NCBI RefSeq assembly: GCF_029852145.1
Contig: NC_079971.1
Coordinates: 25,756,563-25,820,562 of the forward strand
Reading direction: 5' to 3'
Source of the DNA: Microplitis mediator
Taxonomy: Eukaryota; Arthropoda; Insecta; Hymenoptera; Braconidae
DNA: 64,000 nucleotides
Below the pieces are notes generated by a model. It saw only the letters and a list, made by a program, of their open reading frames with translations, was not told the DNA's origin and ran no database searches. This document shows, one piece after another, positions 11,034 through 22,672 of the stretch (the first letter of the stretch is position 1; each line of letters starts with the position of its first letter). Position numbers and translations under genes: made by a program.

Positions 11034-11951
11034 GTAAGTATTCAAACAATCATATTATCAATTGATAAAACATTAATTATATTAATTAATTTTCGCGGGA
11101 ATTTTTCGTGTTTTCTTTTGCTTATTCGTATGTTATATATATGTGTTATGTACATACATATATACATTTATCTCTTTTCAATTCTTACGCCATTTATTAT
11201 TTATTTATTATTCTCACTCGGTCATATCATTTGCTATGTCACTTTTCATTTATAATTTCATACATTTTTAATTATAATCATTATTACAATTGGGTTATAA
11301 TATAATTAATAATAACAAACAATAATTATTTTTTTTTTAATTATCATAATTGCCACCTCAATTAATTGATTAAATGAAATTTTTATATCCGCCTGATAAG
11401 AGATTTAATTTAGCGGTATAATTTGTAAGGCCGAAGCTTTAAATAATAATTCGAATTTTATTATTTTTATTTATTTGTAATTTCAAAAATATTAATAACA
11501 ATTTTTAATTAATAAATTCAAAATTCAAATTTGATGTTCTGCTAGAATAATAATAACAGTAATACTAATAATAATGATTATTATTATTATTAATAAAATA
11601 TCGTGAGTCATAATATTATTTTGAATAAACTAGCCGGCAAAAATATATCGATCCAAATAGTAATTAAGGAGAGTTCTCCAGAGTGGGTCGACCACCCCCG
11701 TCATATAATCGATACAGATGAAGACAAGGATAGATTCTGGTGTGACGTAAGAGAGAGCGGGAGAGAGAGAGATCCATTTAACGGAAAAACGCCTTTATTA
11801 TTTTTTAATAAAATTACGGAATTTTTTTTTCGTTGCAAATTAAATGAACTTAATAAATATTTAAATAATTTTACATAAACTACTAAAAAAATATATGTTT
11901 TTAAATAATTAATGTTTTTTTTTAAATTTCAGATTGATTGACAATTTTGAA

Positions 11952-13776
11952 ATGTGGTTAAGAAGTGAACATGTTGGTCGTCGGCTCCGTGGCCGCATAA
12001 ATTCAACTTCAACATTCAGGACGAAAGTATCTGGACGAGTACAAGGCGGAGTACGTAAAGTACCAGCAGTAAATAATAGTAACCAGCGTGTCAATACATC
12101 CAGTAAATGTGCGAGATTGTCACGTTGGCGTCGTAGATCACCAAGTTTATTGAAAGAAGTAAGTTATAAGATACAATTTATTTATTAAATTGAGTATTTA
12201 TAATTATTATTACTTTTAGGCTTGCAAAGAAAATGTATTGAATTACAAAAAATCACCGGTTATAAGACATGAAAGATTACCACGTCGTCGAAAATGTATA
12301 AAACGTTCAATGATAACATCAACACCAATCCAAAGACATTCTAAAATTGATGACAAAAGTAATAAAATATCTTCATTACCCTCAACATCATCACCATCAC
12401 CACCACCATCATCATCATCGTCTCCTCTATTATTACCATCATCGTCATCATCATTATCTTCAATAATAAACCCGATTGCAACGACAATTGAAACAAAAGA
12501 AAATACAGTTTTGAAAAATTATCAAGATGATTCAGAATTAAAACATGTCATCCAACAAAAAAAAGATCAAGATATATTGTCATCAAATATACGTCTCATA
12601 AATGATTTTTTACCATCAACAATTGATGAAACAACAGATTTATCGGTTTTACTACAAGATGAAACAAACTTGAGTCCAAATAATACTGACAGTAATTCAT
12701 CTCAAGTATTGTCAGTTGTTGATATACTGTCATTACATTATTCAGCAATTTGTAATAATACTGACAATACTGATGATTATTACAATACGATAATGCAAAC
12801 AACCACAACACCACCGTTAGCTATCAGTCGTAATTGTAATAACGATAATTATTCATACAATAATAATTACAATGATGATGATGGTGATGACAAAAATGTT
12901 AAATCAATAAATTCTAATGATAATGGCAATAAATATAATGATTGTTATAATAATGAGGATAAAAAATATATAAATCAAGTTGGTAATGAGGAAATAATTG
13001 TTGATAATTGTAACGGTAACGGTAATGGTAATGGTAATGATGATGTTAGTGGGGGTGGTGGTGATGATGGTGATGTTGAGGGTGGTACAGAAATAGATAA
13101 TATGGTAACACAAGAATCACAAGATGATTGGCTACCATTTGATCCGTATGTGTTTATAAAACATTTACCGCCATTGACACCAGCAATGCGTGCGCGATGT
13201 CCAGCATTACCGTTAAAAACTCGTAGCTGTCCAGAATTTAGTCTAGTACTTGACTTAGATGAAACATTGGTACACTGTAGCTTACAAGAATTATCAGACG
13301 CAGCTTTTAGATTTCCAGTTGTTTTTCAAGACGTTACTTATACTGTTTTTGTTCGTACACGCCCGTATTTTCGTGAATTTTTAGAACACGTATCAAATTT
13401 GTATGAAGTTATATTATTTACTGCCAGTAAACGAGTTTATGCTAATAAATTGATGAATTTACTTGATCCAACAAGAAGATTGATTAAATATAGATTATTT
13501 CGTGAGCACTGTGTTTGTGTTAATGGCAATTATATTAAAGATTTATCAATTCTTGGTAGAGATTTATCTAAAACTGTTATTATTGATAACAGCCCGCAAG
13601 CATTTGGTTATCAATTAGAAAATGGCATTCCGATTGAAAGTTGGTTTGCCGATCGCACTGACAGCGAGTTGATGAAATTATTACCATTTTTAGAAAATTT
13701 AGTACACTCGGGTGGTGATGTTAGACCACACATTAGAGATGAGTTTAGATTATTTAGCTTTTTACCACCAGATTAA
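11952..13776 (+). CDS. Ctdspl2: CTD small phosphatase-like protein 2 (CTDSPL2/SCP4-type)
   Basis: HAD-superfamily Ser/Thr phosphatase of the SCP/FCP family, which acts on RNA polymerase II CTD-like and SMAD-type phosphoserines in the nucleus. Coding exons 11952-12158 and 12220-13776 join in phase 0 for 587 residues. The first exon (acceptor at 11932) begins noncoding; the MWLRSEHVGRRLRGR start resembles the basic MRLRTRK start of human CTDSPL2. A basic N-terminal region is followed by a long Ser/Pro, Asn and Asp/Gly-rich disordered tract. The catalytic domain then starts at WLPFDPYVFIKHLPPLT. The nucleophile is Asp414 in LDLDETLVHC with Asp416 as acid/base; ILFTASKRVYANKL, FREHCVCV, YIKDLSILGRDL and IIDNSPQAF follow, ending RPHIRDEFRL and LPPD. 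FDPY plus the RPHIRD tail separates it from SCP1-3 and Dullard. Confidence 0.95.
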
Positions 13777-15399
13777 ATTAATATCATCATTAATATTATT
13801 ATTATATGATACCGTTAACTTTTTTATTTTTAAATTTTACAACTAGTAACAATAATGAAAATTAGCTGGTAATTAAATACATATCGACCCGAGCGAAATT
13901 AAAAAAAAATTTTTTTTTAAATTATATTTATTTTTATTGATTTATGACAAAGATAATTACAAATTGATAATTTTAGCTCAAAGCATTGTTGCACAAGTTT
14001 CATAATTTAATATTTTTTATTCAGTATTTTATCATTAAAAAAATAAATTTTATATTAAAAATATTTATTTTATTTTATTTTTTTTTTTTAAATTTTATAT
14101 TTTTTTGACAAAGGTTTAAACATTATTTTACAAGCGGTTAAAAAATTTTAAAAAATTTATTTTTAATATTTTTTGTTTTATAACAAATTTATCACTGTCT
14201 TCGTACTAATTATCATAATTTGTTTTTAATTATTATTATTATTAATTAATTGAATGTATAGAAATATATCGTAATATTGTTAATCGATAATTATAATGAT
14301 AAATCATTTTTATCATTAGTTTTATTAAGTATAATTATACGAAATTTAAAATTTATAGAAAATAGTCTTCGAGGTCAGTGCAATTTAAATTACTACATAA
14401 TAATAATAATAATACCAATAATAATCCATTCTTAATAGAACACACTAATTAAAATATCTCAATAGTTATAAAACAATTATTAAAATAAATGAATTTTAAA
14501 TGTTTACATAAAAAAATAAATATATAAAAAAAAATGATTGTAAAAAATTGACAAAAAAAAAAAATTAATTGTAATAAATAGATGTAAAAAAAAATGGAAT
14601 AAAATTCCAAATAAATATAAATAAATAAATAAATATTAAAATAAATAAAATCGTTTTCATGATTGAGATCAAAATGTTTCAGCTTTTACAGCATGGGAAA
14701 AAAAAAGTAATTTGATTGTTTATTACTAATCAATTTATCCTTATCATCGTTATCAATATCATTGTCAGCATTATTTATATTATCACAATCATCATATTGA
14801 TTATTTTTTGTTGAAAATAATTTATCGTAATTGAAGCTTCCAACGGTACGTAGGGATGAAAAAAAGCTGAAAAACGTTTTTATATAATTATTTATCTTTA
14901 TATAATATGTATAACATTTTATATATATTGACATTATTTAACATTTTATTACTTTATATTCTGTATATATTTATTTCATTACTACATACAATTTATTTTT
15001 GCACGAGTTTTAAATTTATCGTTATCTTGATGTTAATTTAAAAAAAAAAAATGTATATTGAACCCAGGCGGAAAAAAAAAAAAATTGTTAACTTTATGTT
15101 AACAATTAGTTACACTATAACAAATTGTTGCCTTAAATTTAACAAAAAGTCAACAATTTTTTTTTGTGCCGCCAGGGAAGGGTATCACCTCTCGCTTCTG
15201 TGTAAAAATGGCGGGAATTAAAATTTTTCATTTGGATATGATAAAAAAAATTAATCAACAATAATTGTTACATAATATTACAAATTAATTTACCGGTATT
15301 ATATTTATCTGTTTGAGATGCAAGACATAAAAATTTACAACGATCATAATCTGTGTAAATAATTTCGATAAATTTAAAACTCGTACTATTAATTAAACC
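13777..15399. other. Convergent 3' region of Ctdspl2 and Mtx2
   Basis: Extremely AT-rich, with several AATAAA candidates for both genes, simple TAA/ATA runs near 14401-14415, and one short inverted-repeat element (15063-15177). A minus-strand open frame at 14686-14934 is Asn/Asp low complexity and not convincing. Confidence 0.65.
15063..15177. mobile_element. MITE-like inverted-repeat element, 115 bp
   Basis: Ends are CCCAGGCGG plus an A-run and TTGTTAAC on the left. On the right are GTTGACTT-complement, a T-run and CCGCCAGGG. Read on the opposite strand the right end gives CCCTGGCGG, A-run, TTGTTGAC, so about 20-25 bp of each end match with few changes. The inside has further TTGTTAAC/GTTAACAA palindromes. 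No clear target duplication is seen, so transposon origin is an inference. Confidence 0.5.
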
Positions 15400-16428
15400 C
15401 TAATCATCGTTTTTACGTTGAAAATACCTCTGCTCGATGCGTTTGCATAAATCAACAAGATCTGGATAACTTTTAACTATTTCAGCTAATTTATTAACTG
15501 GCAACGGTGTTGTCAATATTGTAAATAAATGACCAAATACTAATGCATCAAGTTCTGTTGGTCCCCTATAAATAGAATAATCATTTTATTAATTATATTC
15601 ATCAATATAATAAATAATATGTATCATTACTAAAACTTACTTGTTGCCATAAAAATATGGCTTGCCATCTAATCTTTCAGATAATGCAGTACAACACATT
15701 TTAACATCATGATAAATTTCATCAATACTTTTATTATACAGTCCTAGTACTTTTAACTTTTTAATAACTTGTCTTTGTTTCTGCCAATTCAAAATATGAT
15801 TTAAAGGCCAAGGATAAACGTTACCGTGTCTTGGTTTGGTAACACTATCAAGTGTTACAGGATCAACCCAACAAATATACTGCTCGGCATTGGCTAATCC
15901 GTTATTTATCAATGATATATACGCTCTCATGTCTATTTTTTCTTGCTGAGTTAAATCATTTGACAGCGATGTGCCCTTATTGTTTATAAATGTTACAATA
16001 TTGTCAAATTCGGAAATAAGAAATGCGCCGCACTGTACAAATGGGACTTTACCATTTGGTGACATAAACTCTGCATTTTTACGTGGCTCTATTTGATATT
16101 CTAAATTACACATATGTAAATAAGCTTGTACTGCTAAACAATTGGCATTGTCTGGTAGCAATATTTGCTCCACTTCAAGAGGTTGATATAATTTTATCAT
16201 TTGTGGCCATGGTTCTTGAGCTAAAAAATATTATTATCATTATTCATAACTTATTAACATAATAAATATTTTTTTTAAATTGCAAATAAAACAAAAAATT
16301 ATTTCACATATTTGAATAATTAATTAGGTTATGTCGAGTAAGTGAGGTAATTTTTTAACTTTATTGTAAATATATAATTTACCTCCAAGCTCTAATTCCA
16401 TTGCATCAGTTAACAATGCACTTGGCAT
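15400..16428 (-). CDS. Mtx2: Metaxin-2, mitochondrial outer-membrane import/assembly factor
   Basis: GST-like protein that works with metaxin-1 and the SAM complex in beta-barrel insertion, and with Miro/kinesin adaptors in mitochondrial transport. Three exons on the minus strand, 16383-16428, 15641-16220 and 15400-15565, splice in frame to 263 residues, the same as human MTX2. Matching blocks: QEPWPQMIKLYQ, EQILLPDNANCLAVQAYLHM, NAEFMSPNGKVPF, a YPWPLNHIL motif, then GPTELDALVFGHLFTILTTPL and the C-terminal CKRIEQRYF. The N-terminal half is the thioredoxin-like GST-N domain and the rest is helical GST-C. It lacks an obvious transmembrane tail, as in the family. Convergent with Ctdspl2. Confidence 0.97.
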
Positions 16429-17077
16429 TTTATTTTTATTGTAACAATTAAAGATTATATCAAATAAATGCTGATTTTTTTAGAATTTTTTCCGTATTGT
16501 TTTTTATATGATGTACTGTATATAAAGATATAAGATGTATGTGGTCAGTTGCGCTAAAAGTATACATATCGGTATAATTTTTCTGTTTATTTACATAAAT
16601 TTTTTTTTTCATAAAAATAAATGAGTTTTATTTATAATTAATAAATTTTTGCTTCAAACTTTAATGACTTACTAAATATATATTTTTGCGTAAAAAACTT
16701 GCGTGTTTTTTTTTTATATTTTAAATATTTCTATCATATTCTGCCGCCATTTTACTTTCATTCACGATTTTTAATTTTTTCCCGTTTCTACTAAGTTATC
16801 TTTTGAATATCTAAATTTACCGCGCAATTAATAAGAATAATTGATAAATTATTGATGAAAATAAAAAACTTGGAGCATACTTTTTAGTCTAATTAATATA
16901 ATTATTGACACAAATAATTTTTAATAAAATGATTAAATTTCAATTTTGAAATTTCGCGCCAAGTTGGGGCTACTGCGCGTCACTGTAATCGACGTTCAAA
17001 TTTTTGCTGAGGTGGGGGGCAATCGAATGATTGCAAAGTCGATTGGTTTGTATCAACTAGCGGTCTGATAGCGGCAG
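16429..17077. other. Mtx2 5' flank
   Basis: AT-rich promoter side of Mtx2, becoming GC-richer from about 16960 towards a possible plus-strand transcription start. No coding sequence seen. Confidence 0.55.
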
Positions 17078-17347
17078 TCAGTATCATTGACAATGGCAGT
17101 AGTAGTCCAGATCCTTCTTTACGTTTAAGTTGAAATACAGTATTGCAGTTAATTCGTTTAATTATCCATAAAATTAATTGCTTATAGTCATTGTTTAATT
17201 AAAATGTCCAGTGTTTGTAAAATTTTAATTGTGCAAAGTGTCTTTGGTGTCGTTAAGTGTTGAGTGTTTAGTGGTAGTGTCAAGTGTTGCTGATGGCTGA
17301 TGCTGATAACTCCCAAGTTCCTGAGCGAAATCAACTGGCATCGTCTG
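17078..17347 (+). CDS. Possible first exon of an unidentified plus-strand gene
   Basis: A GC-richer stretch begins near an initiator-like GCAGTCAGTATC (about 17073-17084). An ATG at 17293 opens a frame reading MADADNSQVPERNQLASS up to a usable donor (TCTG then GTAGGG) after 17347. Without splicing the frame ends at 17370 after 25 codons. I do not recognise the peptide. The composition looks like a 5' exon, but no second exon could be found. RpL13 lies 0.6 kb downstream on the same strand, so a continuing gene would have to contain RpL13 in an intron. A noncoding or abandoned exon is possible. Confidence 0.3.
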
Positions 17348-17384
17348 GTAGGGAAATAGCAGTTAAGTGACGTTTTTTAGCTGC

Positions 17385-17425
17385 AATACACTTGGAGCCA
17401 TTTAAATCAAATCTCCAAGTGTATT
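17385..17425. repeat. Perfect 13-bp inverted repeat (hairpin)
   Basis: AATACACTTGGAG at 17385-17397 is exactly complementary to 17413-17425, with a 15-nt spacer that can itself pair ATTT with AAAT after a 2-nt bulge. The whole forms a compact hairpin of about 17 bp. The stem is shorter than normal for a microRNA precursor. Confidence 0.7.
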
Positions 17426-17982
17426 AGGACACCCTTCTGCATATTATTTCCCCGCCAAGGTTTGTTTAAACACTCAAGTGTTTTTTTTTTAATTTTTTAA
17501 ATATTTTTCTATTATATTCTGCTGCCATTTTATTTTGACGTACAATTTTTAGTTTTCTTCAACTTGTAATAATTTATTTTACAAATATTTAAATTTACCG
17601 CCCAAGTAATAAGAATAATTAATATGGGTGCATTCCGAAATGCACTACGCTACAACTGCTCGCTGCCCTACATAAATATCTTTATTTATTTGTCGTGTGT
17701 TAAATTTAAATTTGTGAGCGCTTTTAAAATTTTAATTTTGACCGCCAATTGACATCTGCGCTGTTTTTTTTAAATTTCAGTTATCATTTAACTCGAAATG
17801 AAGTTTTATAAAAAGTTTAAATAAATTTGTGTGAAAATATAAAGGTAAGTGAAAATAAAATAATTATTTAATTTATTTTAGTGAAATTTGAATTTACCCG
17901 CCATTTGTAAGTATTGACAAGTAACGCTCAAATTCAAAATGGCGGTTAGGATAACTAAGATAGAGACAAAAACTGTCTAGTT

Positions 17983-18011
17983 CTTTTTCCGGAGTGCGTT
18001 CGTTAGCCAAG
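17983..18011 (+). promoter_or_regulatory. RpL13 TOP-like transcription start and noncoding exon 1
   Basis: A pyrimidine tract TTCTTTTTCC at 17981-17990 is the usual start context (5' TOP) of ribosomal protein genes. It is followed within about 20 nt by a donor (CCAAG then GTAGCG). The intron would run 18012-18306, where an acceptor (TTTTATAG) precedes the coding exon. Start site inferred. Confidence 0.55.
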
Positions 18012-18313
18012 GTAGCGAAATATTTTTTAAATTTGTTTAATCTAAAATAATAAATGACATCTTTATTAAACTAAATTTATCAATAACTTTAAACAATTAC
18101 CCTCACGTTAATAAATATTTTACAATATTTATTTGGTATGAACTCAGCAAAAATTTATCTAAAAAGTTTATATTAATTGACGTTTGAGAGGTTATGTTTA
18201 ATAAAGCACGAGTGCTCAGTTGTGATAAATAAAAATAGTTTGTTAATGATTTTAAGTGATTGTTTATTTTGAATGGATGTTTAATTGATGTTTATTTATT
18301 TTATAGCTCTAAA

Positions 18314-19144
18314 ATGGGTAAGCGTAATAATATGGTGCCCGATGGGCATTTCCACAAAGACTGGCAACGCAACGTCAGAACGTGGTTCAATCAACCAGCC
18401 CGTAAATTGAGACGGAAGAACAACCGTATCAAGAAAGCACGTGCTGTTGCTCCACGGTATGTTATTCATTCATTATTTATTTGCTTGGTCTATCAATAAC
18501 TTGATCCAGTGTCTAATTAATGTATTTTACTTTTTAATTTTAGACCAGTAAAACGTCTACGACCAATTGTCCGTTGCCCGACCGTCCGGTACCACATTAA
18601 AGTACGTGAAGGTCGTGGATTTACTCTTGAGGAACTTAAAGCCGCTGGTATCAACAGACGAGAGGCACCAACTATCGGAATTGCCGTAGACTACAGAAGA
18701 CGCAACAAGTCCATCGAGTCTTTACAATTAAATGTCGCACGATTGAAGGAGTACCGCTCCAAACTCATCCTCTTCCCCAAGAACGCCAAGAAGGTAAATT
18801 TTAAAATAATTCATTATTATTATGGTCATTGTTATTAAATTATGTAATTAATTTTATTTTTATTATGACAGCCCAAGAAGGGAGATTCTACTGAAGAAGA
18901 ATGCAAGGTAGCAACACAATTACGTGGTGATATTATGCCAATTCGCCAGAAGGCTGCCCTTAAATCAAAGGCCCGTGTTATCACTGAAGAGGAAAAGAAA
19001 ATCTCAGCCTACGTAACACTCCGTAAAGCACGTGCTGACGCCAGATTAGTTGGAATAAGAGCTAAGAGAGTTAAGGACGCCGCTGAAAATCCAGATGATG
19101 TCACCAAGGTACCATCTGGCTCTGATAAGAAAGCTAAAAAATAA
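18314..19144 (+). CDS. RpL13: 60S ribosomal protein L13 (eL13)
   Basis: Component of the large cytosolic ribosomal subunit. Coding exons 18314-18456, 18544-18793 and 18872-19144 join in frame to 221 residues, close to the usual 211-218. The start MGKRNNMVPDGHFHKDWQ, then TWFNQPARKLRRKNNRIKKA, RPIVRCPTVRYHIKVREG, GFTLEELKAAGI and APTIGIAVDYRR are diagnostic for eL13. The C-terminal third is a Lys/Arg/Ala-rich helical tail. Codon use is visibly more GC-rich than in neighbouring genes, as expected for high expression. The ATG follows the acceptor at 18306 by 7 nt. AATAAA at 19182-19187, 38 nt after the stop. Confidence 0.99.
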
Positions 19145-20389
19145 ATCGCGTCTTTAAATTTTCATTATTAACTAATTAAAAAATAAAATGATTATTCATT
19201 TGATATAAATCTCTTATTATTTCGTTTACAATTCATATTAATTTTTGTACATCAGATATTAATTATTTAATTGACCCCAGATAAATTAAAATATTTAGAC
19301 TAGAAAATTAAGAAAAAACAATTTTAATGGGTAATTAATTATAACGAAATAAGTACTGAGGTTGATTGAGTGGACGAAAAAGTTTTAAGTATTTAAAAAA
19401 AAAATATTTTTATATACAACAAAAGTTTTTAAAGACTCGTGTCATCAACTGATGGCGAGCAATTAATCAAGGTCCTTAAGGTTTAATTTTTTTCCTTTTT
19501 CTGAAGTTTATTTGAAGGGTAGAGGTAAAAATAGTCTTTGGATAGGTCAAATAGTGGATGAGTACTGGAAAGGGAAGGGATTGAAAAGCTTACGGGAAAT
19601 CGTCGTTAATGGTTCGACCGAAGGATTTCCTATCGTTTTTACATAGTCCCTCTTATTTTATTTTTTTATATTTTTTCATCGGGAGTCGAGACTCAAGTAT
19701 CCACTCAAATCAAGATTTTCACCTCGACCAATCAATTCCATTCGACATAATTTTTTTCCCCCATTAAATTGTTTAAGTTTCAACGATTTTATATTTCATT
19801 TGAATTTGTTGTTATTCATGAATTTATATCGTTAGTTTTTTAAATCGTCATAATGATTATCAACTATAGTAGATAAAAATAAAAAAATAGGTAAAAAAAA
19901 GTGATAGATATATAGATATATTGTTATTTATATATTCAAGTCAATCGACATTTTATATCTTGATTATTTTTTTTATTATTTTTTTCCATTCGTCGAGCAC
20001 TCAAATCAGCATTACGCGGTATATATTCATGCTGTATAAAACGTTTTTTGAGGATATATTTGCGGTAGATTCAAGAGAATAAGATTGAATGAACCAAATA
20101 AATGTAAAATAGTACAGGATATATTTAAATTTTATTTATAAATGAGTCTTGGATATATTTTATAGATTAATATCCTCGTCTCAGGACATTTAATTATCCT
20201 GTAAAGTTTGTTCTTGTCGGTTCTCGATAAAAATTATTAAAGTGTCTAATCTATATCTCTCACCGCAATTTAAACGAAACAATTAAATTTGCAAATCCAG
20301 CGTTGACTGTTTAAAGCAAATGAACAGGCGAGAAATCTCTTAATGAATCATGAATATAAAACGTATTGCAAGTTGAGAAGTAAAATGAA

Positions 20390-20445
20390 ATACGGCGGTG
20401 GCGGTAGCGGTGGCAGTGGCAGCGGCAACGGCAGCGGCAGCCACC
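20390..20445. repeat. Imperfect (GGCGGT/GGCAGC)n tract
   Basis: GC-rich imperfect hexamer repeat of GGC-GGT-AGC type units; open reading frames crossing it are artefacts of the repeat. Confidence 0.7.
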
Positions 20446-21039
20446 AACTCAAGGTATAGAATGTCGATTCAATTGCAATCGTACTCTTTGTATTTTCTCT
20501 TTCACTCACCATCGCTTCTTTAACTGCTTGCTGGTAATAGTAGTGGTAGTAGTAGTAGTAGTAGTACTTTGTTGAGACTTTGTTCTGTCTATCTGACTTG
20601 AACAACTTTGTTCTTGTCTAGTAAAACAGAGAGGGTAAGACGGTAAGAATGTAAAGGGTGTTAGGAAACGAAAGTTTAAAAAAGGGTGGGATTGAAAATA
20701 AGAATAAGAATGAGAATAAGAATAAAAATAGGAAATGAATATAAAAGAGAGCGTAAAAAACGCCGACTAAAACAATCGGATGCCGTTGAATCTCTTAAGG
20801 TTTGTGTTCTATGGCATTTCCCGTACCGGCGCTATTTATTCTATATTCTATCCAGTGCTCTTATCTTGGGCACGTGTAAGCCAATAATATGTTGATATCT
20901 TTAAATGGAAAGGTTTTATTTTAAATTAAATTAAAGTTTATTCAAATTAAATTATTATTATTTTCAAAGAAAATGTGCGTTACTAGATAGTAAATTATCC
21001 TGAATGTTGAATCAACGAAATATTCGTAGTGAGTGAGAT

Positions 21040-21061
21040 AACAACAACAACAACAACAACT
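21040..21061. repeat. (CAA)n microsatellite
   Basis: Seven tandem CAA units. Confidence 0.9.
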
Positions 21062-22639
21062 CACAGCGTAACTGAAATAATTAAATTCCAGCGATGGAAA
21101 CCCAACAGACAGCCAGGACCAAAGGTCCTCGCTTCTCCTCAGAGTAATATTATAATTAAAGTATACATTCGCCATTTCTGTAAGTACACCTGGCCCTTCT
21201 GTTATGATTTACACTCCGATGGTCATACCATTGTTAGTATTTGAACCATAATTGCATTCCCGTTTAATATTATATATAGAGAGATCTCTTCTCGTATTCT
21301 CATGTAATTTAATTGTACGTCATCAGATTTCACAGTCTGTTAAATTATACTGATAATTTACATTTTGACAATTGCTCACTTCTGATTACATTCAATTTCC
21401 TCATTCCAATCACCCGAAGGCGTCAACTGTTAATTTTAATACGCCAATAATTTATTGGTCTATTAAGTCGAAGAGTAATGACTGGATAATAATAATTCCC
21501 GGCGGTTACAATCATCAATTAATTTTGTCTCCTTCAAATATTGATAACTAAATTAAACAAATAATTATAATATATTAATCAAATAACTTTAATGCAGCGG
21601 TAATGCCTTTTTTTTAAATTTTTTTACTTTTACCGGGGATCAATTCCTTAAGGATTAAAGGATCGACTATTCGAAGGTGGATCAGTTTGGATGAGCTACT
21701 GTGGGATTTTCCTCTCTTCATACTGAAAGAACGTGTTAACTCACTTTTTATTTATTATCCATTTTAGTAAATAATCATCTAAATTCAATCGATTAATCAC
21801 CAGGCAGTTGATTATGAAAGTTTGTTTAAAAAAACGAGGTCTGTTTTGTTTTTTGAATGAAAATTTAAGCGACAGTTAAAAATAAAGAAAAATAGTGGAA
21901 AGAGGTTGGATGGCGATAACAGGGAGAACTAGGGGATGATCTAGCTGAGAAATATAGGAATAAGTAAATTCCGTGGTAAATGAAAATACCCTTGGCCGTA
22001 AGGTATAACGATGAGGCGGGAGGAATACTGATGATAAATATACAATAAAGAGGAATATGCATGGGCATGATAATCATTCGGGTACCGTGTTGAATAGTAG
22101 AATCGTAATGGATAGATATAGAAGGATCTCCAGTGGGACCGGCTTTCTAGGAATTGCGTCAATTTATTGATCGGTCATGTGCATCAGAATATTCAAGCCG
22201 CTTTGGGTGCCGGTGGGAGCTCTACCACTCTCATTCCCCATTTAGAAACTACTACTACTCCTACTTCAACTCTTACTCCTATCACCAACCCTACCTTCTA
22301 CTACCTCTTTCCCTTCCGCTCCCCTCCTTCTCTTATATTCAACCCTCAAGCAACCGTCTTCTTGTGTCTCCTTCATGAGGAGGCTCTGCTACTGTAAAAT
22401 ACATTTTACCTTAGAACACCCGTTATCATCCTAACGAGCCATCGGTGGTGGCTCTACTAGACTCTCTTACTATATACAACAACTACTACTAGATCCTCTA
22501 TACTATTCTATACTACTCTTCTCAGAGGGCCTATATATGCCGTCATCTTTCTTACTTCCTCTTGAGAGAATTTACAAAATTTCCTGCATGTCTGCTGGTT
22601 AGACTCTAAAACACTTTGTTGAAGCTTTAGTTAGTTGTT

Positions 22640-22672
<33 letters not shown>
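22640..22672. repeat. (TAA)n microsatellite
   Basis: About ten to eleven uninterrupted TAA units, followed by GTA units to about 22690. Confidence 0.9.

Noticed and set aside
11603..11878. 91-codon frame in the Ctdspl2 first intron, ending near a donor-like GTAAGA
   Set aside because: As an exon it does not fit the reading phase between the first exon and 11933, and it has no ATG at its start. It could be an alternative exon but nothing supports it.
14686..14934. 82-codon minus-strand frame downstream of Ctdspl2
   Set aside because: Asn/Asp-rich repeat translation in a 3' region; no family features.
19605..19630. GGTTCGA-like motif suggesting a tRNA T-arm
   Set aside because: No matching A-box, anticodon arm or acceptor stem around it; I found no tRNA in the window.
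20348..20605. Pro/Leu- and Tyr-rich minus-strand frame
   Set aside because: Produced entirely by the GGC/GGT and GTA simple repeats.
22154..22397. Overlapping plus-strand frames of 74-76 codons
   Set aside because: CT-rich low-complexity DNA; two overlapping frames open by composition only, and one has no ATG.
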